Assembly (NCBI GenBank): GCA_949318235.1
Contig: OX439129.1
Span: forward strand, 36,691,027 to 36,755,026
Source of the DNA: Ecdyonurus torrentis
Lineage: Eukaryota > Arthropoda > Insecta > Ephemeroptera > Heptageniidae
Direction: 5' to 3'
DNA: 64,000 bases
This document shows, in pieces, positions 13,431 to 26,029 of the stretch. Position numbers and translations under genes: made by a program. Under the pieces are notes generated by a model. That model made no database searches. It saw only the letters and a program-made list of their open reading frames with translations, and was not told the DNA's origin. The first letter of the stretch is position 1. Each line of letters begins with the position of its first letter.

Positions 13431-16164
13431 TTATTCTACCTTGGTCCTCTCATGGTGCATTTTTCCTGTTAATAATCCATATTCACCTCCTCCATTTAAT
13501 TTTGATGAACCATTTTCATATTTGTTAAATTTACGTGTAGAACCATTTGAAGATGAATTTGATTTTAACATACCAGTATTATGTTCTTTTTTACTTTCTG
13601 AAGGAGCTAATAGATAAGCCTTATGGAAAAATCTTGCAAATAGAACAAAATAGCTGAAGTACATTGTAAGAGATAATTTAATATTAGTTAGACTAACATG
13701 ACACTCTTCTCCAGCTTGCATGATTTGATAAGCCCAAGTATTAACTAAACATCCTACGACCATTTGTGCCAGTTGTGAAGTGGTGATGAACATAGCGAGG
13801 AACTTTGGGGGACGGCGACCCATGGCTCTCAGTGCATAGTATGTGTACATGCAGGAATGGACCAGGTAATTCATTACGATAAACCAACGAGCTGATGCGG
13901 TATATTCAGTGTATGAGTACCAGCTGTACAGAAGTACGGTAATATGATGATACCAATGCAGGAAAATCAGAGGTTGTTTACGTAGTACAATGAAGATGGT
14001 ATCACCAAGTTCTGGTAGCTTTGATAATACGAACATCCATGACCAAAATCCACTAACTTTATCTTGCTCGATAAAACTGAAACAGAAGAAGAAAATAATT
14101 TAATAACATGTAGTTTTTTTTTCTTTATGTAAGAATGAGTAATACATATATATAAGCGGGATGCGTAAATATACAAAATATGTGAGTTTAGAAGCAAACA
14201 GCTTAGATAATTGGTGCAAGGTTTGCCACAAAGACCACAATTTTTGTGTAACTCTCCCAAAACCACGGGCTTCTTGCTTTTCGTCTGTTACGAATGTGAT
14301 CAATTTTTATATATATTATACATTATACTGTATCTAATACCCTTGAAAGATTTTTAAATACTTCTTAATGCAACTTTTTTATATGCTACTATTATATATA
14401 ATTATATACTATTTTTTTATCATTTATGATTAAATATTAATTACGTATTCATTACAATACAAAAAACAAATCAAATGAGGCGGAAAAAACTCTGGTACAA
14501 AAAAAAAGTATCCATCCATCGAGATTTATCAGCGGTTAATCGACGTCTGTGTAAGAGTGAGCAATATTTGTCAATTCATGTTAAATAATTGTTTATGAAC
14601 ATTTGTTTATTTCCTCATGTACTAAATATTCCTGTGTGTCAGGATCTGCTTAGATATGGTCACGCTAACTGATGGGAATACTTTAATGATTTGCGTGCGT
14701 GCTCAATATAGTTTGCGAGCAGATCGACACCTTACTGACAAATCACTCAACATGCAGACAAAAGAGATAACATTTTTTATTTATTTATTATTATTTTTTT
14801 TTAATGAATGAATCACATTTCAGTTACGTGATTTGCATTTCATTAAGAAATAAAACAAAAACGATATCATCATGCAGTGACGATAAGAGATTGTTTATAA
14901 ACAATAACATTTTTACGATCTATTGAATATTGATAACTCTTACATTATTGTATACGTATTACGTATACATACAGATATAAATTAATAATGTAAAACAAAT
15001 AACAAATAAATTAATAGAATTTAAAATTCTTATCAAATTTAATTTTTTTTCCTTCCTTAATGAAATATTTATTTAAGAATCAATAAGAGTGGTGAAAAAT
15101 AGAGCTACATGGACAACGTATATAGTATGGGTAAAAAATATATATAATAATAAAAAACTGAATGTTTCAAACAAAATAATAATATACCGTATATCAGAGC
15201 ATTACACGTAATTTCTTTAGTCACAGAAGAAAAAGCAGTAACAGTTCACTAACCGGGACTGACTTCACACCAGCAAAATTTTCTATTATTTTCTTGTGTT
15301 CCCCATGCAACTAAATATAATATAAAATAAATTCATTTTTGTGCAGTAGTTTTAACAAAATTCAATATAAAAGTTGGCATCATTCATGTAATTTGGTATT
15401 ATTACGTGATTCCAATATAGAATGAATGCGTGATAATTAGTGCTGACAAGTATTATTATTATTATTATTATAAAGTTGATATTATTTTGAGATTTGTCAA
15501 AACAATGTAATATTAAACAATGAACGAAAGACAAGACTAATGAATGAACGAATAAAGCTGTCACTCCTCAATACCCTTCTCATTATAAACTTTATCTCCG
15601 TTGGAAATAAAATATGTGGATAAAGTTTAGAGAGATTTATTCATTATATTAGCACTCTTCTTTTTAATTGATAGATAAGAATTTTAACATGAAAAGATGT
15701 CATATAATAACTTATGCCTTTCAATAACGTATAATTTATAAATTAATACAATCACGGGTATCACAAATATAGACAAAAAATGTCTAGATAACTAAAACTA
15801 TTTTTCAAACTAACATCATAAAATATTTTACAAAAAGGGAGGAAAAAAAATGATAAAAAAGAAGAGAAAATAATATAATATTCAAAATGTTATGTAAAGG
15901 TATTATAAAATTATTCATAATTTGCAATCAAATAGCAAGGTCGTATGTTTTTAAACCACGGTCAAGGTGGAAAAAATATATAATTATATATAATCTAAAT
16001 CTAAACATTCGAGTTTAATGCGCCTAAACCTAAATAACAACAATAGCCAGGATATAGGACAATTCACATGTATTAAATTTTTTTTTTAATTAAGACTTCA
16101 TATTATAAACTAATTATGAATCATTGAATATAAAATTTAGCAATATTATATATAATATACTATA

Positions 16165-16242
<78 letters not shown>

Positions 16243-17993
16243 CTTCAACTTAATTTTAATAATTTAAAACACGTAGCTGATAGTTAATGATATACCATAT
16301 ATTACTAATATAAGCAATGTTACACTACATACTTTTAAGTAATACGTGTATGTAATTATATTTTGTAACTTATTAAAATAACATGTGGGTACTACAAATT
16401 ATTAAAGATAAACGTAAAAATTAAAGATTGTTTTTAAAGACAGTTAAAAATGGGGAAATGATGTTAATTTAAAGATTTGTATTTTTTTTTTCTCTTTTTA
16501 TTATTACTTTGATATTATATATTTAAAAAAATCAAACTTTTACTGATATTTTTAAAATTGATTTTACGCTTGATTAAAATCCAAACTTAATATTCATAAC
16601 TGTTAATTTAATATTAACGAAGATTTTATCGTTTCATATGTGAATTAGGTCATAGTTTCTAACTTTTCTAAAAAAAATAATAATAGTAAAAAAAAAAACA
16701 AAAAAAGTACATATTGCATAATTTTTAATTTTTCAAGAAGTTAAAACTTTTACTTCTTGGAATTTCATTCTCTGCAAATATAATATTACAAGAAAATAAA
16801 AACCTACAGGAATTAGCACCTTACTTTAAAGATTCTGCTTACGTAGCAAAATATTATACAGGTCATTTTAAGGACAAAAAGAAAGATGATATTATACTAA
16901 AGGCAAATGTTGTCTGCACTTCCGGTGGAAAATGAAAAACGACTCCCGCAAAACTTTAAACTTGATTTGATAAGATGACCGCATTATGATATAAATATGA
17001 AAATTATCAGATTATTAACTCTTCATTTACTAAGATTTGTGCCAAAGCTAAAAATATATATTATGCATATAATTTTTTTATTATATGTATACTAATATTA
17101 GAAAGCTATTTCTGTTTTATATCTAAATAAAAAAAAATAATAATAATAAAGAATTATTTTAAGAAAGCACTTCTACAAAATTCTATGACATTAATATATA
17201 ATATTATATAAAATATTATATCATGTAATGTTATAAACTCACCGAAACAAAGTTGGTATTTTTTTTTTTAAATAAAAAAAATTATAAATAGCAATCAATA
17301 GCAAGTGAAAGACAGAAGAACTATTTCTAGCTCGAATGCCAGATAATAATTTTTTTTTACTTAATATTTTTATTGCTACAAAATTAATTGGAAGGGAGGA
17401 GAATGAGAGATAAACATAATAATAATCAAAATAAGGAGATATTAAGGCTTGACAATTCTATCTCTAAAATTATTATAAAATGGTTAAATGATGACAAATA
17501 ATAGCAACAATGATATGTTGTTAAAAAAATTGCATTTTGAAGTATACACAATGAAATATTAAAAACTCATGCTTTAAGGGGGTAGGTGACCGACTGATAT
17601 CTCGCAAACTAGGACGGTTGGGAATAATAATAAATAACACAAAGTAAAGAAGAAATGTTACTTAAAAATTTAGTTATGTCAAACATGTGAAAACACGATC
17701 AAATATTTAAGTTATTACACTTTAAAGATAACATGTAAATGTGGAAATTCAAATTTGAGCGGGAAATTTTAGTCAAATTAGAAACTTTTTTACAATTAAA
17801 AATATAATTAAAAATATTTTTGGTATAAAAAAATATATTTTAAATTTACTTTGTTTTATTTGAAAATAATAGTGTTTGTTTTATTGGAATTAAATCATGT
17901 ACAAAAAATTATTGGGAAAATATAGTTGTTCTTTTAGCGATTTCCGGTCCAAGTCGGTCCCCCACCGCCTTAATGATACTGCAAAAATGATGA

Positions 17994-18029
<36 letters not shown>

Positions 18030-21000
18030 GCAAAATAATAATAAAAAAAAAAATGAAGAGTCACAATTTGATGTATTCTAAACGAGACTTGTTGTCCTTG
18101 TCACTATGATGGTGCAAATACAACATACTATAATATACGTACATAAGTGTGCAAGTGCGTGTATATATTACTATGTATAAATATTGGAATCGAACCGGTT
18201 ATACATAAGACAAGACCACCTCACTGATGGTACAAAAATGTAATATCATCGACTTTATTATCGATTGATATTAATATAATTCACTTATATATCTAGCAAT
18301 CGATTATATATACAATCATCTATTGATTGCACTTCAAATCGTTTGCATATTTACTTGTTTTGCGAATATCCTACGTATTTTATGCACGTCATATAAAATA
18401 ATTACTACCGGGTAAATACTTAACATTAAAAGGAAAGTTTTTATGTCATAATTATAATATATTTTTTTCTTATTTTAAATATTGATACGTAATTGACATT
18501 TTCTGATTTACATGAATAATAAATTAAAACACAATAATAATAATAATAAAATCTATTTCTAGTCAGTTTGATGGTTGCAAAATATAAAATTAATAACAGC
18601 GTGAAATAGCATTGAACGTAAAACAATGTTATTGAACTTCTGTGTTAAAAAAGTATATACTAATAATAAAATTAAACACAATCACTTTTCCTTTATATTA
18701 TTAAATAAAAATCTCGAGGTTCAAGGTTTTATTTTTTTAAAGAGTCTGTGCGTCCTCATCCGTGTTCCTAGCAATTTTTTTGTTATGAAAATTCGTTATT
18801 ATTTTTTTGTTGGGGGGGGGGGGGGGGTGGGGGGATAATTTTGCACAGCGCGGTCAACCTATTTTTAAGTGTATATTAATTATTGGTGAACAACCATAAG
18901 TCAAATATATATTCAACTAATTTTAAAATAATACATTGCAGGTATATTAATAACTTACGACATGAAATGAAAACTATGTGTGTTGTACAATATATATGCT
19001 AGGAAAAAAAAAAAAAAAAAAGTTTACTATAAAAAGCTTCATTGCATGTTACGCTAACATATTGCATTTTTTATTACGTATTATATCATGGAGAAAAAAA
19101 TAAATTACATACGCATAAAACTCATATACCTATATATAATAAACTTTAAAAAAATTAAAACGCATAAAATTGCACGTAAATAGTTAATACTAGAAAAGAG
19201 GGTTGATGAAAATAATAATAATTATAACCCCCCCCCCCTCCTTTTTTTTAGTTTTAAAATTGACGTAATAATAAATATATTAACTAGGATAATGTAATAT
19301 TTTGTTCGATATTATTGTTTCTCTCCCAGGTGCTATAAACACACAACACACACACACGTATGTCTATAAGTCTACACGCAATAGTATGGCAAAGCAAGCA
19401 AAGCAAGCGAGACGGTTTCACCTGGGTCTTTTTCTTTCTTTATACGTAATATAACATACATTATAACGGCGACCTGACCCACAGGCCTAACGTAGGCCTT
19501 GCCTGCCTACTGCTTCGTTCTACTCTTGACGTGTCTTTTCTACATCATACCACACCTCCCTTGAAACTTCATTATTAATAACAACAATCATCATCATCTT
19601 CAGGGGAAAAAAAAAAAAAAAAAAAAATCCAGTTTAAAAAACAAAGTTATGTATAGGTTTTAAGTATACGTAACGGTGTTCATCAATTCATTAATTCCAT
19701 TTTTACGTTCGTAGCAAAATTCATTGATTTTGCAAAATTTATAACATAAATACATTTAACTATCAATGTATTGAAATCAAGCAAATGATTAATACGAAAC
19801 AATAAATTCTAAGCAATGAATACAAAGAGAAAATAAATATGAATATTTTATATACACATCAGGTGATGATTTAGAAACAAGTCGTAGGTTAGGAATATTA
19901 TTTGACTTGCAAAAACTTTCGATTACTTTTTGTTTTTATTATTATTATTATTTTAAACCTATATAACACTGTACACCTTTGTCTATATTTTTGTAAATAC
20001 CGGTATACTTTTAATTTCACTTTTGCTTTCGAAAAATAGAAGACAAAAATAAATGTGTTGAGCTAGAAAATTTATAATATATAGAAGTATCCTTTCTTTA
20101 TTTTCGTTTTTACATTTGATTTTCCTTTCTCCTGTCTATGTGTGAAATAATTTTAATTTCAAAAAGAGGGGAAGGTACTTAAAATACTTCACAAGATAAT
20201 ATACTCCGATGAAAGTGAAATGATTGCTTAGATATTATTAATGAGTGAAAAAAAAATTATATCAGTCGGGCTAGTAAGTAAATAATTAAGAACTTGAGTC
20301 TTATCAAACGTATAGAGATAACAATAAGCGGCAAACTTATGTTATGTATCACACCATGCGTAGTATAATACTATACATGCAAGAAAGATAAAATTAAGGC
20401 AGATTTTCATCAAAGAATAAATACGCTACGATATATCGTAGCGTATACGCTAGTCAAATTTTTTATTTAGTATTGGATAAGTTTTTTTTTTCTTTAGTAT
20501 TGGATAAGTTTTTTTTTCTTTAAATCTATATTTTTATAATGATAAAATTATGTATAATAATATTAATAATTAATATTTGTTATTTAGCCATGATTAAAAA
20601 TCTGAACCATTAAGTCGTGCAATCATAATTTACGTATAACATATAGTAATTTATATAACTTGTATTGATCGAAAGTTCAATAAGATTAAAAATTATTTAC
20701 TCAACGATTTGTAATCGTAGAATATGCAAACGTAAGATTCTTTTTGAAACATTTATCTCTTTTCTCTGTCTTTTTACTGTCACGACAAAAATATATATAT
20801 ATTATCTATTTGCTCCGACAAAAATTATGCACTTTGACATCATTAAAAAATTATTATCAGAATTCATCAATCAGGATTGGCTGAACAAATTATATAGAAG
20901 AACATATGATATGGAACAAAGTTCAGAATTCTACATACCGGTTCAAATCAAAATCCGGCTACGAAAGTTATGATTATGCAAAATTTGTGACTTATGCTGA

Positions 21001-22465
21001 ACATTAATTTTTATTTACCAAATTATGATATGACTAGTAAAAATTACATTAATTTATTTTGTCCCAAAGTCATTTTGTAGCGCTGTATTAAAAAGCAGAA
21101 AATGTTTGTTTACTTATGCAACTCGCATAACATTTTCTATTCAATTTCGTCTATGGGAGGAAAAAAAAAAAAAATGCACTGCTGAGGAGTTGCAAAAATT
21201 TTGATGTCTCGGAATTTACTTTAATTTTTGATACTCAAAATTTAAAACAGCACATTTTAGGCTTAAAAAAAAAAATAATAATAACTAAATAAATGATAAA
21301 ATATTTATTTTTTATTGTTACGTAAAAATAAATATTTCAGCTCACGTGCAATTAGTGTTCTTTTATTACACTAAATCGATACGTTAATGTATATTAACAA
21401 CCACAATTAGTACCCCTCCCCCAATGTTTACGTATTTTCTTTTCATTACATTACATATTAAAAGTTCGACAACGGATCGATGTTACTGCTGACGAGACAA
21501 TATATAGATAATGATATTGCGAGTCTAATGTTAACATAGAGGTATTAGGTAGCTAGTAAACTAATATATCACACTCGATTACCTGATCTCATATGTTATA
21601 CCGGTATACATACATTACACATACGCCTACTATAAGGTGAGGTGAGGTGACGTTTTAATCAATAATAATCCCGCCAAGCTAAGGTTCAAACCCTTGACCT
21701 AGCACTTTGTCTTCTTTCTGCCATACACAAACTTTATACTTCTTTCTTTAATATAATATGCTTAAAACTTTATTTATATACAACAAAATCCAAAGCAAAG
21801 TAATTACGTTTAACGACTGCATTCTACTACAAAGATTATACGAGTGTGTATTATTTTACTGGGGTATTATATATAAGATAAATATACATAATATAATTAT
21901 ATAATAGGTTAAATATTAGTAGATATGATTTCTTTTTGCAACTAGCAAAATAAAAAATTAACATTTTATGTATGTAAATACTTAAATGACATTACTTATA
22001 TGAATGTACATTACTATTACTTTGTTTGTACTGCAATCAGGTCATGACATACTAGTACTGCTTTTTAAGAATACATATAAACTGTTTTAAAAATAGTAAT
22101 AATAATAAGAAAAAAAATGGATATGTGAATCTGGTTCAATTTCTTTAAAAAAAAAAAAAAAAAATCTGCAAGACATTGAACTAAATATTATAAGTTGATT
22201 TGGAAAGTGGGTCCAAAATGTGACATCTAATAAAGTATATAACTGCGGCTGGTCCTTTATAATATATAAAATTTATTTTGACGCAATGACAATTGACAGC
22301 TCATTATAAAAGGGAAAACACTTTAAAGTGTCCCTCATAAATCTACAGGATGTGACTACACATAACATTGCATTCGTATTGTGTAACTTTTCATTTATCT
22401 TCTTGGATTGTGCTATTAAAAAGATTCCTTGATTTATGATTATCGCTGTCCGCTATTTGTAGGAA

Positions 22466-22562
<97 letters not shown>

Positions 22563-25465
22563 TGTCTGTATAATTATGTAATGTAGTTTTTAAAGTTCAC
22601 TTGACAATCTTTGAAAAGTATGTATGTACTGTATGTACGTGCAATAAACATTAAAATGAACTGATATTAGTGAAATAAAGTTAATGTTGCGTGAAATGAA
22701 ATACAACACATTGATACCTGAAGTTTTATCATTAAAATGCATGAATAATGGACAAGTGAAAAAAAAAAAATAAATAATAATAATAAACAGGTTACAACAC
22801 TGAACTTTTGTCAAAAGTCGTCTGAGGAGAAATTTTAGTATTGTAATGCATTTCTCGTGTTTTTCAAACACAAGTTAAGAATTTATTGTTTTGATAAAAA
22901 AAAAAGAAGTAAAAACAAAGGTGGTATGTTTGATTCTTTGTTGACGGGTATTGGAAGTAATTACGACATAACACACGTTAGTCATCGGGTATTGCGTGAA
23001 GTTGAGTGTATTTCTTGACCCCAGACAACACCAGTGACACTATGTTGCTACCTTTTGTTATCTTATTGTTACAGTATCGTAAACAGGACAACTTTTTATT
23101 TAATTTATTATTTAATTTCATTTCCTTTACACAATAATATAATATTAATTTTATAATTAACGGATATAAATTTCACTATTTTTTTTCCTTCCATTAAATA
23201 ATTTTGTTCATTATAGAACTCTTCCTGGATTAATTTAAACTTTCGATGTTACTGTATTATTATTATTGCTATTAAAACGTAGGAAATGATCAAAAACTGA
23301 TTTTTTTTATGTACGATTAAAAGTATGAATTAAGCAGGTATAGTATAAATCTGGATAAACAAAAAATTTTAATGCTTAAAGTAGTTTGAACGAGTTTTGA
23401 TATTATTTAAACGCCGTTTTAGTGCTACCTATAGATTCCTTATTTCTCTATGCTCCTATTGATGTAATAAAAAATACATTTAGTTCGAAACGCAAATAAA
23501 AAAATAGCCGCAAAGTCGAGCATTTTCCTCATACAACATTGGTTAATGGCTGAAAAAGCCAGGATCCTTCCACAGTAGATCATTCATATTTCTGCGAAAG
23601 TGTATTTAAATGGACTCAAAAACAGATAAATAAGCTCTTTGATAAACAAAGAAACTTTTAAAAGCATTAAACTAAATTTGGTTCGAAACGCACTGAGCAC
23701 TTTGTGACTAAAAGAGCTGAAAATGAGAATTTTTTTGTTAACCAGTAATTTTTTTTTAGTTCGGAAATCGGCCGCTAGAGGCGCCGAATCATGGCGATCG
23801 CGGGCGATCGCGGGCGATCGCGGGAGAAACGAGATATAAACGTCAATTGAGCTCATAAACGTTAATAAAACTCTTGTTATGTACTTAATATGTATTAACT
23901 TCATTATAATTAATTAATATATGCACTGAGAAGCGAGAAAAGTGTTTGATTAGAAAATAGTTACAAAAAGCAATATATATATGATTTCCTGGATTATCTC
24001 TTAGTGCCTTGACAGCACAGTTGGTAGAGCGCTGCTTTTACATGACGAGGGTCAGCGGATCGAGACTCGGTTATTGCAAAGTTTTTAATGATGCAATTAA
24101 ATTCAAGTGAGCGCCAAACTTCAAATAAATTTAAAATCAGCTGTTAACAACCTCGTTCAAACTACTTTAAAAAAATCCAGTCAAGACGATATGTAGTATA
24201 GGGGTTTATATATTTTTTTTACAAATAAATGTGATATTTTTAGAAACAAATAAGTTTTTTTTTTTTTTTTTCATATCCATACATTATAAAATTTTATACA
24301 CGGAATAACTTAATGCAATACTTAATGGTGATAGCATAATGTTCAAAATTTACATACTTATAAGTAGAAATGAATTTATTTTACACATGACGCAATCCCT
24401 CTTAAAATAAGCTTCTTTTTTTTTTTTTCTTTTACGTAATTATAAAATTTGACACATTATGACGTACTTTTGCAAAAGGCGATAAGCAAACTTATCATAC
24501 TCGTATGATGATGTAAGCTGACGGGTGTGTAAATAAGTACAGTCAGTATGCATACTAATAGTCTACTAACTGAAACGATTCTGAGAGGCTGTTTAATTTT
24601 TTTATAATAGCATGCATGATACTTTTACGTAAATACAAAAATGACGTCATTTTAAACACCAAAACATGGTCCATCGTCTTTAAAACACAATCATATAATA
24701 TTATATGGTTGGATATTTTATTATATGTATGAGATAACAATTAAGATGAAAACACACAAAATTGTTATTTCTGATAAATGATAATAATGACGTGATTGAA
24801 TGCGACCACAAAAAGTTTTAAAATACACCCGCGCTCATATACATAAAAATGAACCGGCTCACATACGGGTTTTATACATCAATGGGGAAAAAATCGAACA
24901 AAGGAGGTGGAGTCTTTCTGGATTTTGCGTGGGCGTTTTAGAGACTTCTCCATAAGCCGAGAAATTTGCAAAGATTGCATAAAAATAAATTTAAAATAAT
25001 GGAAATTATCTTTTAGCTAAAATCCTTGACCATGAAATAAAATATCGATAATAATGCTAAATATTGGTGTCGAGCATAATACTTTTCGTATTATGTTTGT
25101 AATGATATGAAAAGAAAGTTGGCGTTGGGTATTGCATTACATACATACCTAGGGATGCAAACGGAGTGGTAAAGCCCGTAGTTTCGCAGCACGTGCACCA
25201 GTTCCGGCATCGTACGACATGCTCCCATAATGCTAAATGCAGCCAATGCAGTATTCCATAACACCAATACACCTCTTAGTTGAAAGCGAGGTCTACTTTG
25301 CATCAAATGTTGCCCTCCAAATATAAATATCATGTATAATCCAACATAATAGAATCCATTCTTCCAATTTTGATTCATCCATACTCTTGTATTTTGGTGA
25401 ACAAATTCTTCTTCAAAATTAAACACATATGAATAATTAGGAAGTGTTATTTCCAGGTAATTCAT
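13431..25465 (-). CDS. ELOVL6: ELOVL6-like very-long-chain fatty acid elongase
   Basis: Join of two exons on the minus strand: 25465-25149 and 14076-13431, giving 320 residues. Splice sites are CCTAG|GTATGT and TTCTGTTTCAG|TTTTATC, phase 2, and the joined protein reads through [17 protein letters not shown]. The ELO condensing enzyme of the ER membrane adds two carbons from malonyl-CoA to saturated C12-C16 acyl-CoA. Visible hallmarks are [10 protein letters not shown] (about 125-134), the catalytic HWYHH box (146-150), [16 protein letters not shown], and several hydrophobic membrane segments. The N-terminus ([29 protein letters not shown]) matches ELOVL6 rather than other ELOVL classes. Human ELOVL6 is about 265 residues. 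The extra length is a Ser/Asn/Gly/Lys-rich insertion before a conserved-looking GKM...TKVE tail. The start is the first ATG of the exon. Any 5' UTR exon is not resolved. Confidence 0.93.
16169..16236. repeat. (TA)n microsatellite
   Basis: Uninterrupted TA dinucleotide array inside the elongase intron. Confidence 0.95.
20421..20446. repeat. 26-base perfect palindrome
   Basis: ATACGCTACG-ATATAT-CGTAGCGTAT reads identically on both strands. It lies in the elongase intron with no related sequence noticed elsewhere in the window. It could form a cruciform or be a dyad binding site, but nothing else supports a role. Confidence 0.7.
22475..22558. repeat. (AT)n microsatellite, interrupted
   Basis: Two long AT arrays separated by a short AATT interruption, in the elongase intron. 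Confidence 0.95.
23793..23824. repeat. GC-rich decamer, three tandem copies
   Basis: GGCGATCGCG repeated three times within the TTAA-flanked element, embedded in a GC-rich patch. Conspicuous against the AT-rich background. Confidence 0.8.
24004..24078 (+). ncRNA. tRNA-derived (SINE-like) sequence, degenerate
   Basis: CACAGTTGGTAGAGCGC resembles the tRNA D-arm / RNA polymerase III A box, and GGATCGAGACTCGG about 35 bases later fits the B box (GWTCRANNC). Spacing is like a tRNA. However, I cannot pair the acceptor stem, and the anticodon stem is poor, so it is not a functional tRNA. It is most likely the tRNA-derived head of a SINE or an old tRNA pseudogene carried inside the surrounding transposon. 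Confidence 0.45.
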
Positions 25466-25779
25466 TGTGGGATTGTATTATGTTGATTTTTTGAAGAAAT
25501 ATTTGCCGTATTTTTATTACTTTAATTATAAAGTTTACGAATGCAAACTAAAAATATGTTAAATCAGTAACAAAATCCGAGCGAAAAGTAGTATGTTGAC
25601 CACTGCAGGAGGTGAATTTGGAAAACCGGTACTTGGAGACAACGCGGTCACAAAGATGGGATTTTTCTTCTGAGCTTATGCCTACTGTTTGTCATAAATT
25701 TAGTTTTAATTATCTTCGCACCTAGCACCAAAGTCCCTGAGCTTTTAATATCACACAGGAAATCACAAATAATAATTCA

Positions 25780-26000
25780 CTTTATCTCAAAAAGATTCAA
25801 TCACACTACAGACACCACGACAGCACAAAACTCAGCGAGCAAATCACCATCCCACTTTTCTGGCGGCCGTTCTTTTACTTCTTTGTCTAGTTTTCGCAGA
25901 CGTCGCCAGGTAGCGCCACACCCTGCAAAACAACCAATCAATGAGCTGCAAATTACGTCATCGCAGCATCGCGCGTTAAACAGGGGTGGGGATGAAGCTG
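25780..26000 (-). promoter_or_regulatory. Probable ELOVL6 promoter region
   Basis: A GC-richer stretch just upstream of the elongase start, with a CCAAT motif (25934-25938), a CRE-like TTACGTCA (25953-25960) and GGGGTGGGGATGA (25983-25995). On the gene's strand that last motif reads TCATCCCCACCCC and resembles a sterol regulatory element, and ELOVL6 is a known SREBP target in vertebrates. No transcription start can be fixed from sequence, and the SRE reading is speculative. Confidence 0.35.
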
Positions 26001-26029
26001 AAAAGCATGATGGCTGACAAGAAGACAAG

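Larger units (their letters stand above)
23380..24166. mobile_element. TTAA-flanked non-autonomous DNA element with internal tRNA-like segment
   Basis: The left end is TTAA|AGTAGTTTGAACGAG and the right end CTCGTTCAAACTACT|TTAA, so the terminal inverted repeats are perfect over 15 bases and abut a TTAA target duplication (23376-23379 and 24167-24170). TTAA duplication is the hallmark of piggyBac-type transposition. The ends do not match the classical piggyBac terminus that I know, so the superfamily is inferred. About 790 bases, no transposase frame. It contains a triple GC-rich decamer near 23,793-23,823 and a tRNA-like stretch near 24,004-24,078. Confidence 0.6.
14077..25148 (-). other. 11.1-kb intron of the ELOVL6-like gene
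   Basis: The single coding intron of the elongase. It is AT-rich with no recognisable exon inside. It contains AT microsatellites, a homopolymer G run near 18,818-18,836, a C run near 19,229-19,238, a 26-base perfect palindrome at 20,421-20,446, a short tandem duplication at about 20,470-20,520 (TAGTATTGGATAAG twice) and a TTAA-flanked element at 23,380-24,166, listed separately. Confidence 0.85.

Noticed and set aside
24004..24078. Functional tRNA gene
   Set aside because: A and B boxes fit, but the acceptor and anticodon stems do not pair, so I call it tRNA-derived only.
25801..26028. Cys-rich 75-codon minus-strand frame upstream of ELOVL6
   Set aside because: It overlaps the probable promoter (CCAAT and CRE-like motifs) and resembles no family; best explained by higher GC content.
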